Origin: Lentinus brumalis
Taxonomy: Eukaryota > Basidiomycota > Agaricomycetes > Polyporales > Polyporaceae
Direction: 5' to 3'
NCBI GenBank assembly: GCA_001792895.1
Contig: MARA01000010.1
Coordinates: 1,178,001-1,242,000 of the forward strand
DNA length: 64,000 nt
Position 1 is the first letter of the stretch. Each line of letters opens with the position of its first letter. Shown in pieces: positions 1-11,787 of the stretch. The notes beneath the pieces are model-generated. The model saw only the letters and a program-made list of their open reading frames with translations, made no database searches and was not told the DNA's origin. Position numbers and translations under genes: made by a program.

Positions 1-1537
1 TTTGCTGCAGGCCAAGCTCACGGGTCTTCATAACCGTCTCACTATCGCTGGCCTTTCGTGACACAGGAGAGGCCGTGGACGTTGCCGAAGACTGTACCGG
101 GGTGGTTTTGCCAGCCGGAGCGTAGGCCTTGAAGGCGGCGAGAACGTGAGCGGGGGTTACAGTCGGCGTCGGAGGATTCAACGGATCCGACGGCGTGATG
201 GCGTTCACGGCGATGTCGATCGCCCCGCGGAGAACCTCGAACACGGCACGGACATCCCCGGTCTGGGCCGCGATCTTCTTCGACAACAACGTCAAGGGCG
301 GAATTGGCAGGAACTTCTTGACACGCTCCTTGCAAGCAGCATCCTCATTTTCGGAGAGGGGCGCGAGCCTAGCTCGGAGAATGGCTAGTAATTGCTCAGA
401 CGTGTACGGAGCGAAATGCAGCGTCTGAACACCAGCGAGGGACTGCATGGAGACCGTTGTGCTAGAAGACGAAGTGAGGGTATGCGTGTTCGCGATCCCG
501 ACCAGACGCAAGCTCTTGGAGAACGTATGCGCCAGCGTAAACAGGGGAGCGAGGACGTGTGTCGATGAGGCGATGTGGTCTAACTCGTCTAACACAACAA
601 TACTGTCACAAGCGCCGATCAGCCCGGACCCCATCACGATGTGAAGGTTGATACGCACCATTTCCGATCGCTGACAGCCAGGAATTTCTCCACGATTCGC
701 TGGGGAGTGTCCTTGGTTTTCCTTCCGCGCCCCGAGGTCTTCTTGGCGGTACCGAGCAGCTCGGCCAGCCTTTGCCAGACAGCGTCCACGCCATCGAGGG
801 CCATGCAATTGACAGCGAGGACATCGGTGCTCTGTGCTTGGAGTTGCTTTGCGACCGCCGCGAGGACGGCGTTGACCATGGCCGTCTTGCCCGTGCCAGG
901 CGAACCCGAAATATACAGTGCGGAGATGTCCTCCGAAAGCGCAGACCCGAAGATGAAGCCGAGGATGAAGGCCTCGATGGTGGCCTTCTCCTGCTCACGA
1001 CCGGCCAATTGCGGACCGTCGTTGCAGGTAGGGCGAAGCAGGGCCTTCGCACGAACATGCAAAGGGAGGATGGCCGACGGCGGAGTGGGGGGAGGGGTCG
1101 CCAAGGAGAGCTGCGAAAGTGAAGTAGCCGGCGTGGAAGGTGCCGCTTGACGTAGGTCCGACGTCGACGCATACCGCCGAGGCGCTGATGACCACGTCAG
1201 CAACAGTCGCGCACGCCAAAGAGGCCAACTCACTACTGGGACGCGACGAGACATCGTATGTCAGAGTACTTGTGCGCCGCAGTGAACGCGTGCGACGAAT
1301 TGTGGTCGGCGATGCGTTGATCGCCTCGAGGAGGAACGGGGGAATATTTTCCTTGTTGTGATCGCCATCGAGCACACTACCTGTGGTCTTCGTGCGTTTT
1401 GGATTCGGCGTCGAGTCGGGGGAGGGGAGGGCGTGAAGACCGTCGAAGTCGCATGATGCCTCGGATGCCTCGACCTGGGCAGTCTGGTGAGACCGCTTTC
1501 CGAGGACGGATCCCGCATTTTCGCGTGGCGAAGCCAT
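1..1537 (-). CDS. CDC6: Cdc6/Cdc18 origin-licensing AAA+ ATPase (3' end cut by window edge)
   Basis: Cdc6 binds ORC at origins and helps load the MCM2-7 helicase in G1. I read three exons on the minus strand: 1537-1234, 1184-659 and 602 to beyond base 1, with introns of 49 and 56 nt that keep phase. The N-terminal ~150 residues are basic and disordered (MASPRENAGSVLGKRSH start; an NKENIPP-like patch), as in licensing factors under CDK control. The AAA+ module follows: Walker A GSPGTGKT near residue 198, Walker B VVLDELDHI right after the second intron, sensor-1 region LVGIANTHTL, and sensor-2 TGDVRAVF. The short N-terminus without a BAH domain favours Cdc6 over Orc1. The winged-helix C-terminus lies off the left edge; the frame is still open at base 1. 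It is divergent from the membrane-protein gene starting at 2023. Confidence 0.9.
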
Positions 1538-2022
1538 CTCAGTAACAGTATACTACCACAAAGACCTGATACCGAGTGTTGCCAGGCGACTGGACCGTCT
1601 GCAGCGACGGGGCGGGGAGTCGAGGATGGGGGTGGTGGAAGGCAGAGCCAGGCGCGCAGACCACGCGCTTATGACCGCGGCGACGCGCTTTCAAACTCCG
1701 CCCAGTAAACGAGACGCGTCGGCGCGCAGGCACGTGATCGACGCGTCGCGCGACAACGCACGCCTCCCGTGCGAGTCCTCCCGCGGAATTAGTGCGGCCG
1801 TGCGACTCGCATTCTCTGTTATGCTTACGGCTTCGCACACCCACCAGCTCGCTTCCTCATGCGAATACATACCCCGGCCGACGTGCCGACAGGTGGTGGA
1901 TTGGCCAATTTCCTGCTTATGGCCCCTTCTCATCGAGGCGGTGTCGTGGTACACCCCATAATACGATATGTCGCGGATGGCACGGGCATCGAGACCCCCT
2001 CGCACGTCTCTCCAAATCCTCC

Positions 2023-3066
2023 ATGCGGTTCTGCGTTCCCAAGTGGTACTTGCTCGCGCTGCTCTACGCCCTCCTGGCCTGCACAGGCAGATCGGCGACC
2101 ATTTCAACAAGGTTGACAGCTCGGTAGGCGTGAACGGATTCTTGAGCATCTTCGGCGATTCATGCTCATGTTGTTGCGTCAGAGGCGACGATAGCGATGA
2201 CGACGACGACAGCGGAGATGACAGCGACGGAGATGGGGACGGGAGCCAGCGCCATCGTGCGGGCTCGAAGGGGAACGGGAGTAGTACCCTCACCGAGCAC
2301 CGTATCAGTGGAGGAGCAATCGCTGGCATAGTGATCGGAGTCTGTGAGTGACCATATACTGGAGACAAGAACTAGGCACTCACCTCGACCAGTGCTCCTG
2401 CTCGTGCTTCTCATTATCGGTTGCTGGTACTTGCGCAGGAGAAGACGTGCCCGTGTGGAGCGTGCAGCGGTGCTCGCAGCCGTTGCGTCCCCCTCCATGA
2501 AGGAAAATTCAACAGCACCGTTGCTGGTGCAACATCCCGCAAATCTCCAACCACGGTCCCCAGTCACCGCCAGCCCGACTGACTCCATTCCCAGGAGCAT
2601 ACTCTTCGTCGACTCCACAGGACAACGGAGCACTGGCACTCAAGAGTTGCGAAACCTCGCACCCGATGTATTAGACACGACGCCCCTGCCAAACCCGTAC
2701 GATGGCGACACGCCCCCGCAACCGCCTCCACGCGACGAACTCGCCTCTCCCACCTCCCCGGTGTCACCCGTGTCACGATATGCGTCTTTGAACAGCAGTT
2801 CACTGTATAGCTCAAACAGACTATCGACGGCGCCATCTGCTTGGACGCACGAAGGGAGCGGCGAGGCGCTCCTGTCGCGTGGGGCCACACACGCGTCTCG
2901 TGTCTCGACCTCTTCCAGCCTTCACGACGAGCTCTCGGGATATCAGAAACGATTGGAGGCTCACCACCGGAAGGAGGAGGAGGATGCGGTCCGCCAGCAG
3001 CTTGGAGAGGGCTCTAGGGTCCCTGCTGATCCGCCTCCGGTGTACAGTCCTTCGGAGGAGAGGTAG
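2023..3066 (+). CDS. Single-pass membrane protein with signal peptide and short acidic ectodomain
   Basis: Three exons (2023-2123, 2183-2343, 2393-3066; introns 59 and 49 nt) give 311 residues. The start is the ATG that opens a signal peptide (MRFCVPKWYLLALLYALLAC). After it comes a very short ectodomain, about 50 residues, dominated by Asp, Ser and Gly, then a transmembrane helix that is itself split by intron 2 (GGAIAGIVIGV / LLLVLLIIGCWYL), followed by a stop-transfer RRRRRAR. The cytoplasmic tail of ~210 residues is Ser/Pro/Thr-rich, predicted disordered, and ends in a proline motif (PPPVY). The layout resembles fungal Mid2/Wsc-like surface proteins and many orphan Agaricomycete membrane proteins, but there is no WSC or other named domain. 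An RGD tripeptide is created across the first exon junction. Function not assigned. Confidence 0.7.
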
Positions 3067-3302
3067 CGAGGTGGATATGTACCTGGCGACGTAGTGCCTT
3101 GATACGGACAGACCTTCGGACTGCGATGACCCTTTCGAGACACCTATACGTCTCGTGTTATGAACAACTTTTGGATCATTGCGCTGGATGACTAATTATC
3201 TGCCTATGCACTGTCTTAGGCACATCGAAACAACGAGGATACAGCATGTGAGGCACTCACAGGCGATACCACGACGCGTCTTCCATCAGGTCTCAAGACA
3301 TG

Positions 3303-5447
3303 TCACAAGAGCTCATGGTCCGGATCCGCACATGCTGCACATATCTTCGCCACGAGATATCGGACCAGAGGTATTCCGGCTTGACCTCCTACGGCAGGAC
3401 GATCGCGTCCGAGCACCGGGTCCGCATCCCGAGAAGCCCGGACAGCTCCCAGCACCTCAATCTCTGCCTTGCGCCTGGAGAAGAGCATGTGCTGCAGTTC
3501 TCTCCTGGGTGCGATCGCAAGGTATTGAACAGGATTTCCATTCATGTTGAGTATGGGAGAGGAGGGGCAGACATGCGTGCTGCTCACCTCCACTGCGCCG
3601 GCAACCATCTGCGCTTCAGCATCGAACGCGCCTGTGGTACAGTATGAGAGAGTTTCTACAGGACAGGAGTCGCTTTGATGGCCAATGTACATGCCTTCTT
3701 CTCGTCGTGCTTGGTGATCGGGAGGAGGGCCTCCTTGTCAATGCCTAGTCTGTAGGAGAGGGTCGCTCGGATCGGACTAGACAGGCTGACCAACGACCGA
3801 TACGTACGAGGACAGCTCACTGGCCCAGAGGCCGAGCCACTCGATCCGCGCTGCGGCAAGATGCTCGTTCTCGTGCTGCATGCGCGTGCTTCCATGTTTG
3901 TACACGGAAAGGATGTCGATCCCATACGCGTCGCCGTCAACCAAAGCAAGAATCGGTACGCTTAGAATGCTCAAGCGGTGAGACGAAGCATGTACAGAGC
4001 ATGTGAAGATAACTCACTGAGCTGGGAGGTTGTCCGAGAGGGTCCTGACGAGTTGGCGAGTAGCAACATCAGGATATCCTTTACCCTGAGCGTACACTGT
4101 CAGTGAGTGAACCACACAACAGGGAACAGTGCGCTTACGGTCATGATCAGACCGGGACCCGGAAGAGCTTCGTGGATCGCAAATCGAAGTCTGCAGAGTG
4201 TCTGGAAGACAGCCTGGCGAGAATGAGGTTTGGCGGGCGATCAGCTGGAGAACCAGAAGCGAGCCCGGCATACTGCGCTGCCATACCTCCTTTTCCACCA
4301 GCAGAACCCAAGCGAGATCTTCTCCTACCTGGAAACGCTCGATGTCTTCAGCTTGCGGAATCAGCGAGGCCTGTTTGAGGGGTCAGTCGCTCCGATGTGA
4401 AGACGCGGAGAACGAGCAGAAGTGACTTCGCTGTCGCTGATGTTCAGGACGTCTCCGCTTTTCAAGTGTATGAATAAGCCAGAGCCACAAATTAATCCCT
4501 TCGAGGATGCTCGCTGCAGATGCCTCAGATCAGCTGTATGTGAAGGGGCACAGTGCCAACAGGGACGTACCACGTTCAGATCCGCCCGGCTGAGTTGGAA
4601 GGTCGCGGCGAGGTCGTCCACCAGCTGCGATGGGTCGGAGCTTTCAGTACACGCACAATGCCGTGGCCAGAGGGGGCCGGCATACCCTGTCTACAGTCGA
4701 TTGCGATCGGAACAACTGGACGTCCTTGTAGTACATGTCACTGGGGAAGACTCAGCCTTCTGACGGAATGCAACCCTATATGGCTGACCGTTTTGTGGTC
4801 GGGATATCGTCGAGTAATGCCTCGTGGATGAGATCGGCGACCCGGAATAGTTGAGCTGTGAAGGTCTCGCATATGGTCATCGAGTGAAGTGGTCAGAATC
4901 GGGACGAACCAAAAGGCCTCGCGCTAGGTCCTCTTGTTTGCCTTGGGAACACTAGTTGTCGCTGGGGCGTATTGCTGACGCACGGCAGAAGTCAGTCTAA
5001 TGATTCGCGGCGTAACCGAATGACATACCCTTCGCAGTACTCTTTGGTCCTGTCAGCGAGGCGGAGCACGACTTTCTTGCCGCTTGCCGTCCTCAGGTCG
5101 ACGTCGGAATGACTATATGCGTCTGGGAGCGCCTCCGACAACTGGGTGAGGAAGGACAGCACCAGGTCCTCGACATTCTCTAAAGCCTCGTCTCTAGTAT
5201 GCCATATCTGAGCTCACGGTCCGTACGCCGAGTGTGAATACACGTACCCCACACCAAATTCTTCATCTGACTCGGAAGTGTTCTCTTCCACCACTGTCGA
5301 CGAGTCGTCTGCCATTGTCATATCAATTGAGTCATGTGACGAAGCTTCAACGTCGATATCTTCGTCGTCTGACATCGCTAGCTGAACCTCATAGTCGTCG
5401 AAGTCACTCCAGATATGGAGGTCTTCGTGTTTGGGATCTAAGGACAT
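3303..5447 (-). CDS. SPO11: Spo11 meiotic topoisomerase VI-A-like DNA cleavage protein
   Basis: Spo11 makes the double-strand breaks that start meiotic recombination, through a tyrosine that attacks DNA. The minus-strand gene has many short introns. The start at 5447 opens an acidic N-terminus (MSLDPKHEDLHIW). The catalytic motif reads TTKRDMYYKDVQLF once the 48-nt intron at about 4740-4790 is removed; the intron splits the Arg codon and the second Tyr of the YY pair is the expected nucleophile. It continues into QSTVDR and LVDDLAATFQLSRADLNV, then ASSKGLICG, the conserved GKGYPDVATR, and the Toprim metal site ALVDGDAYGIDILSVYKHGS (near 3900-3965). The C-terminal ITKHDEKKA and KAEIEVL blocks also match the family. 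All key residues seem present, so the gene looks functional. The last two introns, and so the exact C-terminus, are uncertain; the frame is open to a stop at 3303. Confidence 0.88.
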
Positions 5448-5786
5448 ACTTGATGTCTAGCACCTGGAAGTCGACTCAGTCATGACCGGTGACTCTCGAC
5501 AATTCATTGCCATAGGCCCAGCAAGAATACGTACCCAAGAATCGGTGGCGATTACAAGTTCAGTTGGCGGATCGTGGACGGAATCCAAGGAATGGCAGGC
5601 AACTTGAATCGTCGACCGACGACGCGTAGCGTCACGCTGTGACCTCCCGCGGTGAGTCACGCTAAGATCAGTTCGCGCATGGCCTCGGAGTCGCAGGTGA
5701 GGATACGTAACCCATGTCAATTGACAAGAACAAGCCAAGAACAAGCCAAGAACAAGAGCCACGAACAACAACCAAAATTAACAGAT

Positions 5787-6935
5787 TTACGCCCAGTTCT
5801 TCACCTCGAGTTCGAACCAAGCCGGGACGTGTCGCCAGAACTCATCCCGTGCAACCTCGACGATCACACCGTACTCCAACCGACACGCCTCGCACGCTCG
5901 GTAAGCCACCTTGTTCTCCACACCAGCCTGATCGCCGCGAGTCTGCATCGCCATACTCTCCGCGACAGAGAAGAGGGGGTCGCTGTTCCGGTTGTAAACC
6001 ATGCCGTTGACATCGCGGATGAGCTCGAAGGTGACCGCCTCGTAAGCCATCTGACAGGCGCGCTTCCGGGAGGGCTGAACTTCGTTCCGATACATGCAGA
6101 GTTGCGACGGTGGGCGGCCTTCGAGCTCGGTGACGATGAAGGTGGAGAAGAAGCGGGCCGCCTGTTCCTTCCCTCGTAGGACGCGGCACAGATCGTCGAT
6201 GTCGAGGCGATGGTGCTTCCCGTCGGGGCTAACATGTCCATCCATGAGTTGGGTGGGAAGGTAACGGGAGAGGTCGTAAAACGCGGAAGGGAGGAGTTGA
6301 GGGGCGCCTACTTCTCGCGCAAGCTCGATCACGAGGCTGAGAAACATGGGTTAGATATGAGTGGGACTTCGGAATGATGCAGAACATACAGAGGATTCGG
6401 CAAGACGGGGCGGGGAGTATAGACGCCGTCCGGACTAGTAGCAGCCCTCTCGCGAGCCTCCCACATCTGCAGAGTGGTGGGCCACGAGAGAGACAAATTT
6501 CGCAGGGTGACTTCGCGGAGCGCATCGACAGCGTACTTTGTGGCGAGACGGAGGATCGCGGCGGTGACAGCGAAGACCTCCGCGGTGGTGTCGTAGGCCA
6601 ATCTGCCGAGCATGAGCGTGCGTCCGGTGCTCGAGATCGAGAGTAAAGACATACCCGTATAGCGCTCTCAAGAAGTGAGCGAAGTCTGCAGGCTCATCAT
6701 CCAGATACAGCACAGAAACGCCCTCCACCAAACACTCGTCGTCCTTGACAGCCTCGATGCGTTCCTTCAGGGGCGCGGAATGCCGGCAGAGAAGACCACG
6801 GTGTACGATGAAGTACTGCTGCCCAGTTACAATGCAGAGGTTACCGTCGTCGAAGTAGAGATCAGTGTGTCGAGTAGGCACCTCGTAGTCGACAAGGGGG
6901 GTGATGCATCGGTTTGAGCTGAAGTCGGCGTCCAT
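5787..6935 (-). CDS. BTB/POZ domain protein
   Basis: Three exons (6935-6655, 6602-6390, 6336-5787; introns of 52 and 53 nt) encode 347 residues. The N-terminal part shows the BTB pattern found in large Agaricomycete families: RHTDLYFDDGNLCIV, then YFIVHRGLLCRHS, then DDEPADFAHFLRALYG, with the fold continuing over intron 1 into LAYDTTAEVFAVTAAILRLATKYAVDAL. The C-terminal half is helical with a Cys pair (ACEACRLEYG) and no second named domain. BTB domains mediate dimerisation and often recruit Cullin-3; the substrate or partner here cannot be read from sequence. It lies tandem to SPO11, about 340 nt upstream of it in transcription order, and divergent from the caprin-like gene at 7493. Confidence 0.8.
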
Positions 6936-7492
6936 CGAGAGGCGTGTCGTGTCGTTGCGTCAAGATAGGGAAGGGGAGCGAGTGAAGCTGATGGGCCGCG
7001 GCTGGTTTCTACAATCCACAGTGGAGGGTCAATAAGGGATTCCACTATCATCGTCAGCCGCTTCCCGCTGCCCCAGGCCAAGTCGTAACTCGAGATGACA
7101 CGCGGTGTTAGCCTCTGCATTTTGCTTCGACAGGTATGAATGAGTGGCTGACCAGCACCAGCAATACTGAGTAGATGGGACCGAACAGAGCGCATCGGGC
7201 CTGGAATCATATTGCTGCATTGTTTGGCATGTCGCTGAACCGAGACTGGAGGACCGAAGATGCGAAGTCAAGATAGCTGTAGCCAGGGTACATAGAGCTG
7301 AGCGCTGAGCATGCCCTCGACTCGAGCGCGACAGAAGCGCGGACAAGTTCGTGGGAAACGGGCCCGACTCTAGGTCAGTGATCTGGACGGTGACTTCGAC
7401 ATCTTCTCCGCTGCAAACTCTCATCCCTCCTCGTTTCCCGCTCTCGCTCTGCCAGCTCATCGTCTGCATCCTTGACCTCCTCACAGTCCAAA
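6936..7492. promoter_or_regulatory. Divergent intergenic region, BTB gene / caprin-like gene
   Basis: This 557-nt gap separates two divergent starts. I see only short frames without family features. The last ~100 nt before the ATG at 7493 are C/T-rich (cctcctcgtttcccgctctcgctctg), as in many basidiomycete 5' leaders. No defined TATA box or binding site stands out. Confidence 0.45.
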
Positions 7493-9564
7493 ATGCCCGA
7501 TACACCTGCTCCTCTGACTCCGCGCATCGTCCCAGGGGCTCCTCCGCCTGCTCCGGTGACGAAGTCGCAGAAGAAGAAACGAAAGGGCCCGAAAACGAAG
7601 GAAGGCAGCGACGCGGGCTCCCATGTCGTTCTTCCGGACACCACTTCTGCCGCCCTGATTGAAAAGGCCCCAGAGGAGGCCGATATCAAGGAGGGCGTGG
7701 TGGCACCTCAGCTTGTCGCCCAACCGTCGGAGGATGCGCAGACGCCAACTAACGATGTCAAGCCCAGTCCCGTCGTTGAAATGTTGAACAAGAGGTTGAG
7801 GACTAACGGAAAGAAGATTGTGAGTGCGTTCACCACGCCAGGGCTAGCCGGGACGTGCACGCGGCCCTCAATTCTGTCGTGCCCAGGTATACGTCATCGC
7901 CCGGTGGCCTTGTGCGTGTGCAGCACTCTCGCGCCCTAGCTAACACGATCCCGCCATACAGAGTCGGATCCAAGTCTATCAGAACGAACCTCCAGAGAAG
8001 CTGAATGAAGATCAGAAGCGACTTCTCAAGACCCTACCAGTGCTGGAGGCCGTCAGTAGAGAACTAGAAGAAGTCAAGAAGGCTATCGAGGTCAGTTTCA
8101 ATACTTGTGTTCTAAGCGATGGTTCTCATGTACTCTATAGGTCCATGAATCGGAGATTGCCCAGGAGATCGCTTTCCTGAAAGCTGAAGCTGCAAGGGCC
8201 GAAGCAGAACGGATTCGTGAAGCTGTTGCCGCTAAAGAGGTCCGTTCGCTTGTTTGAGGTAGCGCTCTTCCAGTACGCTCATGTTGCTCTCAGGAAGAGT
8301 ACTTGACGAAGACCGCTGAGCTTGTGACTTTCCTACGTTTACATCCTATGCTCACCAACCGACACCCCGAAGCGTTGGCCCTCAACTTAGACGAACAGGA
8401 AAGGATCGCCATTTATTCGATCACGGAGACACTCCTCCACCACATCGTCCACAATAAGGGTGATATGATTCGTTCCATATTCACTGGAGAAGGAGAGCAT
8501 CACGGTGTTCCATGTACGTATCGACCTGGCGTGTAGGTGGCACCCTCACTCATAAACCCTGCAGACTCTCGTGTTCGCGAGATTCAGCAGCAATTCTTGC
8601 ACCCCTCCACGGTGGTGGCGGCTGAAGCTCCCGCACAGGCCCCTGCAGCGGAGGACACGTTGCCATCCGTCATCGGTTTGCCACCTACTGTGGGCACATC
8701 GGGAGGCATTCACTTCATCATGACTGACGAGCTCGCTGAGGAGGAAGCGGAGCTGGAGACGGAGGCTCAGGCTGACAGCGGCGACTGGGTCGCTGTCGAG
8801 GCCGCGGTTGAAGCTGAACCTCCCGCCCAGGTCGAGATTTCGGAAACAGTGGTCGAAGCAGAGATCAATGGTCAGGCTGTTATCGAGGAGTCCATCATAA
8901 TGAGCACAACGACTGAGGTCAGTTGCACACGCATGGTTAATCCGATTGCACTCACGCTTCCGCAGGTTGCCGCCAGTCAGCTTAACTGGGCTGATGAGGA
9001 CCATGGCGAACTCCCATCACTCGCGAACTTGCAGGCTCACTACGGCACCTCTGCCGAAGGTTCGCCAGCTCCCGAACTTGAATCATCCCTTCCGGAGACT
9101 CCAAGCACTCCTCAGCTGAATGGTCCGGGTCGCTTCGTCGACGAGGAAGGCTTTGTGCAGCAAAGGGGTCGTGGTCGGGGCCGCGGAGGCAGGGGAGGGG
9201 AGCGCGGCGGTTACCGTGGCGGTTTCCGAGGTGATCATGAAGGTGAGCGCGGTGGCTTCCGTGGCGGCTTCCGTGGTGATCACGAAGGTGGTCGCGGTGG
9301 TCGCGGTGGTCGTGGCGGTTTCCGGGGCGGCGACCGTGGTGGTACGTAACCGGACATTCCTGTGAGCGAAGATCAGTGCTTATTTTTCTTCCGCCAGGTT
9401 TCCGCGGAAGGGCAGACGGTGAATGGCGTGGCGGACGCGGCGGTAGGGGTCGAGGACGAGGTGAGCCCGTCTTGGACCTCCCCCTACACGAGCTGATTCC
9501 TCAACTCGTTCGTCGTGCAGGCTTCCATGACGGACGCGGTGCTGCGCCTGCCGCTGCGGCATGA
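7493..9564 (+). CDS. Caprin-like RGG-repeat RNA-binding protein
   Basis: Eight exons (7493-7819, 7962-8090, 8141-8239, 8294-8513, 8565-8917, 8966-9341, 9398-9460, 9521-9564) give 536 residues. The N-terminus is disordered and basic (KSQKKKRKGPKTKEG). Residues ~110-190 form a coiled coil that opens with EKLNEDQKRLLKTLPVLEAV, much like the KLNQDQ block of caprin homology region 1, followed by a helical segment (LNLDEQERIAIYSITETLLHHI). The middle is acidic, and the C-terminus is RGG-rich (GRGRGRGGRGGERGGYRGGF and on), ending after two short RGG exons. Caprins act with G3BP-type partners in translation control and stress granules; that role is inferred. An uncharacterised RGG protein is the alternative. 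The first intron (142 nt) is long for this locus. Confidence 0.65.
9180..9343 (+). repeat. Tandem RGG-coding repeat
   Basis: The exon contains imperfect tandem units of about 9-45 nt built on GGTGGTCGC and GGTTTCCG, including two copies of a longer unit around GATCA[TC]GAAGGT at 9232 and 9277. They encode the FRGDHEGERGG / FRGDHEGGRGG repeats of the caprin-like protein. Such arrays change copy number easily. Confidence 0.75.
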
Positions 9565-10000
9565 GCTGACGTCAGGATGTTTCTGAAAAGAGCGAGGTTA
9601 GCAGTATCATTCTTGATCGGACTCCTGTTACTCTATAGCGCGTACTGCTCCTCATATGCTCCCATCTCTTGCTGTGCTTTTCCGTGCATGTGTAGTCGTA
9701 CAGAATGCCCGCCGTTCACCGTGTCTGCTGTATCTCCGACAGTGTTCCGTCATTCAATGTCCGGAAATAGTCACGTGTCCAATCTACCTCAACTTGATCC
9801 GCTTGCTGCCCTTCTGCAGCACGCTCTCCTCCACTATACCAGCACACTCTTACCTCGGTCACCACCTCGACCATCGCGGTCGCAACTCTCTCTTCCTGTC
9901 TTGTCTCCCTTGTCCCATCACGATCGCTTCCCGCCGTGCAGATCCGTCTCTGAACTCACCTGTGAATGCTGTTCAGTTCCTCCGACTCGGTTCTCACGTC

Positions 10001-11787
10001 ATGACATCACCGCAACAATCCATCCAGCCCAAGCAGCGATTGGATGCCCCCGCACATACAGTAAAGATGGCTGAGCAAGAGAGGGTACAGGAGAAGAAGC
10101 AGATAGTCTCCTGGTTGAGTCCTCAGCTCTCGTCGTACTTCATCGCCGGAGGTGTCGCGGGTGCTGCTTCGCGGACAGTCGTCAGCCCGTTGGAAAGGCT
10201 GAAGATCATCCAGTCAGTAGGCACATCTCATCTACCTGCACTGCTGCTCATGTCAAGTTGGGAACTTATAGGCAAGTACAACCCCTTTCCTCCGACAAGC
10301 AATACAAGGGTGTATGGTCAAGTCTTGTCCGCATGTGGCGAGAGGAGGGTTTCAAGGGATATATGAGGGGGAACGGGATCAACTGCCTGCGTATCATACC
10401 ATACAGGTGAGTTCATGCTCTCGAACTTCATGCTTGTGCTACGAGAAGATGGCGTTTGCCCAGCGGTCTCAAAAGGACTATACCTCTGTCATTTGCTGCA
10501 ATCAGTTTTATGGGCGTCTACTTGTTATGCTTGTGGCCGTCGCCACACTTAACACACCTGTCAGCCGTCTGCCTCGAGGAGACAACAACAGCACGCTATC
10601 ATAGTCAGTCGGAAACTACAGCGGCATTATGCGCGGTCTGTTACTCGCAGTGCTCAACCGATGCGGCTGAGCACTGCACGTCTTGGTACCTTCGTTGATG
10701 TCTATCTCGGCATCCGCCCATGTCCATTCACTCGACGTCAAAAATTGGTGCTGATCACCACTTTGTTCAGCGCGGTCCAGTTCACTACATATGAGCAGTT
10801 GAAGAGAGTGAGTTGTCCACACGTTGGGGTTTCGCTCCGCTCACGATTAACTCGAGCTCAACAGTGTTTCACCGGATACGGGGCCAAGCAACTGGATACC
10901 CCGACACGATTGTGCGCTGGCGCACTCGCGGGTGTGACGTCCGTCTGTACGTATACTTCCTCGGAGTCCGTGCTTCCGTGCGGATCATGTTCTGAGCTGA
11001 AGAAATTAATTACTCAACAGGCACAACCTACCCGTTGGATCTCGTGCGTTCACGACTATCTATCGCCACAGCCTCCATACCCATGCAAGCGTTACCGGCG
11101 TCATCTTCTCCAAGTGCAGTGCAACCTACGCTCGCGTCCGGATACCACACTGCGTCTGCGTCTGCTTCTGCCGCGGCGCGCAAGGCGGCTTCTTCTGTAT
11201 TCAGTCCGCAAGACTTGACTATGTGGGGAATGACCATGCGAGTTATGAGGGAAGAGGGAGGCTTCTGGGCTCTCTACCGTGGACTGGTACCCACCGCTAT
11301 GGGCGTCGCACCATACGTCGGTAAGCTAATCTTGTCACGGAAGACGCAATTCTTGCCACGGTCTGACCTCCCTGACTATAGGCATCAACTTCGCTGCATA
11401 TGAAGCCCTGAGAGGAATCATCACGCCTCCCGGCAAGAGCGGCGTTCATCGGAAACTTCTATGCGGGGCGTTGGCAGGCTCAGTGTCCCAGACCCTCACC
11501 TACCCATTCGATGTTCTTCGAAGGAAGATGCAAGTGGCCGGGATGGGAGCTCTCGGCCAGAAGTACAACGGTGCTTTGGACGCGCTCCAGAGCATCCTCC
11601 GGACTGAGGGAATCCAGGGTCTATATCGAGGCTTATGGCCTAACCTTCGTAAGTGACCGCTCGCCGATTGCGTCATGGACAGAGAACACGATTCTGATGG
11701 GTGTTGCTCGCAGTGAAAGTCGCCCCCAGTATCGCCACGTCCTTCTTCACTTACGAACTCGTGAAGGAGCTGCTCGGAGCCTCATGA
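10001..11787 (+). CDS. Mitochondrial carrier family (MCF) transporter, YPR011C/SCaMC-like
   Basis: Seven exons (10001-10212, 10272-10406, 10771-10807, 10865-10946, 11021-11320, 11382-11648, 11714-11787) encode 368 residues with three MCF repeats. The PX[DE]XX[KR] signatures read SPLERLK, YPLDLVR and YPFDVLR, one at the end of each odd helix. Conserved blocks include AGGVAGAASRTVVSPLERLK, YMRGNGINCLRIIPYSAVQF and SVSQTLTYPFDVLRRKMQVA. The RGNGIN..RI.PYSA..F motif is typical of the nucleotide-type branch (ADP/ATP-like, SCaMC, and the yeast APS/PAPS carrier YPR011C), to which this looks closest; no EF-hands are present. An Ala/Ser-rich insert of ~45 residues lies in the second repeat's matrix loop. 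Intron 2 is 364 nt, far above the local norm, and holds a strong hairpin. A start at the internal ATG 10069 is also possible. Confidence 0.85.
10647..10677. other. Perfect 10-bp stem-loop inside carrier intron 2
   Basis: GCAGTGCTCA at 10647-10656 is followed by an 11-nt loop and the exact inverted copy TGAGCACTGC at 10668-10677. It lies in the 364-nt intron (10407-10770). I see no convincing snoRNA C/D or H/ACA boxes around it. Confidence 0.6.

Noticed and set aside
5457..5771. Minus-strand frame starting MLFVALVLGLFLACSC, like a signal peptide
   Set aside because: The hydrophobic start comes from a short aagaacaagcc tandem repeat; the rest has no coding character and it lies in the SPO11 5' region.
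10690..10760. Box C/D snoRNA in carrier intron 2 (ttgatgt ... ctga)
   Set aside because: The C-box match has two mismatches, and the terminal stem is absent; only the hairpin is reported.
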